A stretch of 9,203 nucleotides of DNA from JAKEGK01 sp036507695 (GTDB lineage: Bacteria > Pseudomonadota > Gammaproteobacteria > SZUA-152). Where the stretch lies: the NCBI GenBank assembly GCA_036507695.1, contig DATCIR010000043.1, forward strand, positions 1-9,203, given 5' to 3'. The notes beneath the pieces were generated by a model, which worked only from the letters and a program-made list of their open reading frames with translations, was not told where the DNA came from and made no database searches. Shown here one piece after another: positions 7,392 to 9,203 of this stretch. Position numbers and translations under genes: made by a program. Every line of letters begins with the position of its first letter. Position 1 is the first letter of the stretch.

Positions 7392-7414
7392 ATGTGAATG
7401 GTTTTTTGTTACTT

Positions 7415-7443
7415 TTTATAGTTACTTGTATTGGCTATTTTAA
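7415..7443 (-). promoter_or_regulatory. Candidate sigma-70 promoter for tkt
   Basis: Read on the minus strand, TTAAAA (7438-7443, 4/6 match to the -35 consensus) is followed after 17 bp by TATAAA (7415-7420, 5/6 match to the -10 box). Initiation would leave a leader of about 90 nt before the tkt ATG. The surroundings are A/T-rich, so chance matches are possible. Confidence 0.4.
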
Positions 7444-7743
7444 ATTGTCCTGCAACTTAACTCGCACCGCGGTTCATATCCCTGAACTCAGCTGATTTGT
7501 TGCCGTTTCCGTGCGGCAATATTCTGCCGTTTTACTGGTGCGCACTTGCTTCCTATACCCTTTTTCCCTATACATTTAGTTACCTGCCTACTCTGAAAAG
7601 CCGGAAGCAACTATACACACTTCAGGCCGTCAACACTGCCTGATCGGGGCAGGGTTGCAAAATTTATAGTCAATGGAATAAAGTTTGATCGAGTGAAGTT
7701 TTAATTATTGTTATTTCAGTTGATCAGCCTTCAATATGCGCGG

Positions 7744-8171
7744 TTAAGACCTGCCCTCTTCCACTGATTCCATCTGTCGCTGATCGTTGGCCGATATACT
7801 CTCTGAACGTTGTACTCTGAACGTTGTACTCTGAACGTTGTACTCTGAACGCCCGTCCGGTAAATGGCCTTTTTCATTGGCAACTACTTTAATCCTGTCG
7901 CCGAATCTGGCGCGATATAGAACCGCGTATTTTCCCTCATCACAATGCAATGGGCAATAGGCGTAGCCAGATAGGCGATATTTCTATTAATATCATGGAG
8001 ATAATAAAACCAGCGCAGGCGTTTTCGCTATATTCGTACCGGTTTTGCCGATACCGCGGATCACCCGCTCATTGGGCAAGACTCTATATAAAGAAGCAAT
8101 CTCCGCCAAGTTCGCAGTATCATTACCACTCAGCGACATACGTAACCACACCATCCCGGAAATACTCAACT
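7744..8171. other. Region between the tkt unit and the small barrel gene
   Basis: This 428-bp stretch contains a 14-bp tandem repeat (7801-7851). Short open frames exist on both strands, but none has a ribosome-binding site or recognisable protein features. The reading frame of the downstream plus-strand gene extends open back to 7950. However, the translated extension before 8172 is rich in Tyr, Arg and Ser, has no family character, and would bury the signal peptide. I see no strong consensus promoter for the plus-strand gene. Confidence 0.5.
7801..7851. repeat. 14-bp tandem repeat, about 3.6 copies
   Basis: Three identical copies of CTCTGAACGTTGTA run from 7801 to 7842 and are followed by a partial copy, CTCTGAACG, to 7851. 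The copies are perfect, which suggests recent or ongoing slippage. The unit contains the palindrome AACGTT. Because 14 is not a multiple of 3, a single-copy change would shift any reading frame crossing it. The repeat sits between divergently transcribed units, 486 bp from the tkt start and about 320 bp from the barrel-gene start. Confidence 0.9.
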
Positions 8172-8597
8172 ATGGGCAAACACAAAATAACGACAGCCGC
8201 GCTGCTGGTATCCATGCTAATCGGCGGTAGCACACCGGCGTTTGCCGAGCGTTCGGGACAATTTGGCGCCGGCGGCGCTTTCCACTTCAAGAATTCTTCC
8301 TTGATGGCAGAGGGACGCTATGTCAAGCCGCTTTCCCCGAAAACCCGTATCGCTCCGGCGATCGCATTCGATTTCGACCTGGAAGAAGCCGTGCTGGACC
8401 TGGATTTTCAGATTCTGAATCCGGGCACACCCTACTATGGTTTGGGCGGCATCAATTACGCGGACTCCGATACGGGTTTTAACTTCGGCATCGGAATGAA
8501 TTTCAATTACAGCGAAACCAGCAAGGGATTCGGAGAACTCAAATATATCTTTTTTGGCTGGAGCGGCTTTGTGGTCAACATCGGTGTTTATTTTTAA
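8172..8597 (+). CDS. Small secreted beta-rich protein, probable outer-membrane barrel
   Basis: I do not recognise a named family. The start chosen is the ATG at 8172, giving 141 residues. It places a typical Sec signal peptide at the N-terminus: basic MGKHK, a hydrophobic core of about 15 residues, and an AFA-ER cleavage site after residue 25. The mature part, about 116 residues, is rich in Gly, Phe, Tyr and Asn. It has alternating hydrophobic and polar stretches suggesting roughly six to eight beta-strands. It ends in VVNIGVYF, with a terminal Phe and hydrophobic residues at -3, -5, -7 and -9, the usual C-terminal signature for outer-membrane barrel insertion. There are no cysteines. The Shine-Dalgarno is weak (GGAA at 8158-8161, 10-nt spacer). 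The frame extends open upstream to 7950, but that part does not look like protein. It stands alone on the plus strand, convergent with the redoxin gene. Function unknown. Confidence 0.75.
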   Translation: MGKHKITTAALLVSMLIGGSTPAFAERSGQFGAGGAFHFKNSSLMAEGRYVKPLSPKTRIAPAIAFDFDLEEAVLDLDFQILNPGTPYYGLGGINYADSDTGFNFGIGMNFNYSETSKGFGELKYIFFGWSGFVVNIGVYF

Positions 8598-8613
8598 AAA
8601 CGCCGGGCGGCGT
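8591..8613 (-). terminator. Intrinsic terminator of the redoxin gene
   Basis: On the minus strand ACGCC/GGCGT pairs around GCCC (8600-8613) and is followed immediately by TTTTTAAAAA (8591-8600). That gives a good intrinsic terminator 22 nt past the stop of the minus-strand redoxin gene. Its T-run overlaps the final codons and stop of the convergent plus-strand gene. For plus-strand transcription the hairpin is followed by AAACTTATTTATTC, so it would work less well in that direction. Confidence 0.65.
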
Positions 8614-8635
8614 AAACTTATTTATTCATTTTTAT

Positions 8636-9190
8636 TCATTCCTTCCACTTGATGGAGCAGCCCATACTGGGTATTTGCTGTTTCGGCCCCTTACCCGTTC
8701 TGGCCACCGCGGCCATGGCTTCAAACAAATCGCGCCGCGCATCCGGTGGCGCGGTTTCTTTGCGGCTGGCATCCAGGCGGCCACGGTACTGCAGCTCAAG
8801 GTTGACGTTGTAACCGAAAAAATCCGGGGTACAAACCGCGCCATAGGCTTTGGCCACTTCCTGGGTTTCATCCAACAGATAGGGAAAACCAAACCCATAA
8901 TCTTTGGCGGCTTTTTTCATGTTCGCAAACGAGTCTTCCTCGTACAGACTCGGGTCGTTGGACATAATCGCCACGCTGTTGATACCCAGGGTCTTTAGCT
9001 CGTTAGTATCCCGCACCAAGCGCTCACGAACCGCTTTTACATACGGGCAATGATTGCAGATAAACATGACCAGCACGCCTTTTTTCCCCATGCAGTCTTG
9101 CAGGGTCCACTGTTTGCCATCCACACCGGGCAAGGAAAAATCAATGGCCGGTTTTCCAAATTCGCACACGGGTGTTTCCAGACTCACCAT
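8636..9190 (-). CDS. Thioredoxin-family protein (AhpC/TSA-like, PRX_like1 type)
   Basis: This 184-residue protein has a thioredoxin fold and no signal peptide, so it is probably cytosolic. An N-terminal segment, FGKPAIDFSLPGVDGKQWTL, resembles the opening strands of peroxiredoxin and TlpA-like proteins. The redox motif CNHCPYV puts Cys45 and Cys48 in a C-X-X-C arrangement at the usual position. CTP at 120-122 supplies the expected cis-proline with a further Cys nearby. The C-terminal SMGCSIKWK, with Cys178, is characteristic of a widespread subgroup annotated simply as thioredoxin family protein. It probably acts as a thiol-disulfide oxidoreductase or peroxide-reducing enzyme, but its substrate is not known. 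The ATG is supported by GGAGG at 9198-9202 with a 7-nt spacer. It is convergent with the barrel gene, and the window ends before any upstream neighbour can be seen. Confidence 0.88.
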   Translation of the reverse strand: MVSLETPVCEFGKPAIDFSLPGVDGKQWTLQDCMGKKGVLVMFICNHCPYVKAVRERLVRDTNELKTLGINSVAIMSNDPSLYEEDSFANMKKAAKDYGFGFPYLLDETQEVAKAYGAVCTPDFFGYNVNLELQYRGRLDASRKETAPPDARRDLFEAMAAVARTGKGPKQQIPSMGCSIKWKE

Positions 9191-9197
9191 GATGTTT

Positions 9198-9202
9198 CCT
9201 CC
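9198..9202 (-). promoter_or_regulatory. Ribosome-binding site of the redoxin gene
   Basis: GGAGG on the minus strand lies 7 nt before the ATG and fixes the start. The promoter lies beyond the window edge. Confidence 0.7.
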
Positions 9203-9203
9203 G

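Larger units (their letters stand above)
7316..7743. other. Non-coding region upstream of tkt
   Basis: I see no credible gene here. Next to tkt the strand is A/T-rich, with a candidate promoter (7415-7443) and an isolated GC palindrome (7381-7391). Further out are small dyads: TTGCCG/CGGCAA at 7500-7519, the 8-bp palindrome GTGCGCAC at 7538-7545, and CTGCC/GGCAG at 7636-7652. None has a convincing T-run. The region probably contains the control sites for the tkt cluster. Confidence 0.5.

Noticed and set aside
7500..7519. TTGCCG/CGGCAA dyad as a terminator or operator
   Set aside because: A 6-bp stem with no T-run and no adjacent gene end; expected by chance in a region of this length.
7744..7950. 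A 68-codon minus-strand open frame with a TTG start, crossing the 14-bp repeat
   Set aside because: It has no ribosome-binding site, and its C-terminal part is just the tandem repeat read in shifting frames. I recognise no family. The N-terminal portion looks mildly protein-like, so a gene remnant is possible but not supported.
7950..8171. N-terminal extension of the plus-strand barrel gene
   Set aside because: The composition is not protein-like, it has no ribosome-binding site, and it would place a clear signal peptide in the middle of the protein.
1..9203. Novel defence, mobile or biosynthetic system
   Set aside because: All sizeable genes except one small barrel-like protein are well-known metabolic or redox families. 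No transposase, integrase, toxin-antitoxin pair, CRISPR array or tRNA was seen.

Overview
The window is a roughly 53% GC stretch of proteobacterial chromosome. The protein sequences and the conserved order tkt-gap-pgk-pyk-fba suggest a gamma- or betaproteobacterium. This order is familiar from autotrophic, methylotrophic and methanotroph-like lineages, where the genes are often named cbbT-cbbG-cbbK-pyk-cbbA. I cannot name a genus from the sequence alone.

Layout: positions 1-174 are non-coding and lie downstream of fba; they hold several small inverted repeats. Positions 175-7315 carry five central-carbon genes, all on the minus strand and transcribed right to left: transketolase (tkt), glyceraldehyde-3-phosphate dehydrogenase (gap), phosphoglycerate kinase (pgk), pyruvate kinase (pyk) and class II fructose-bisphosphate aldolase (fba). 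Each has its own Shine-Dalgarno sequence. The gaps are 77 bp (tkt-gap), 270 bp (gap-pgk), 33 bp (pgk-pyk) and 92 bp (pyk-fba). The 270-bp gap contains a perfect 26-bp GC-rich palindrome that looks like a terminator and, closer to pgk, a separated 13-bp perfect inverted repeat. The block is therefore probably not one uniform transcript. Positions 7316-8171 are mostly non-coding and include a 14-bp tandem repeat. A small signal-peptide-bearing, beta-rich protein, probably an outer-membrane barrel, is on the plus strand at 8172-8597. Facing it on the minus strand is a thioredoxin-fold (AhpC/TSA-like) protein at 8636-9190, with a terminator hairpin between the two.

How the genes work together: Tkt exchanges two-carbon units between sugar phosphates. 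Fba joins or splits the triose phosphates and fructose-1,6-bisphosphate. Gap and Pgk interconvert glyceraldehyde-3-phosphate and 3-phosphoglycerate, and Pyk drains phosphoenolpyruvate to pyruvate. The set can serve glycolysis, gluconeogenesis, the non-oxidative pentose-phosphate pathway or the regenerative part of a Calvin or RuMP cycle. No RuBisCO, phosphoribulokinase, hexulose-phosphate synthase or CbbR-type regulator is in the window, so the carbon-fixation role is open.

Overall this is an ordinary housekeeping region. I found no evidence of a novel multi-gene system, mobile element, CRISPR array, tRNA or rRNA. The items most worth a second look are the inverted repeat in the pgk leader, the tandem repeat between the two divergent units, and the unassigned small barrel protein.
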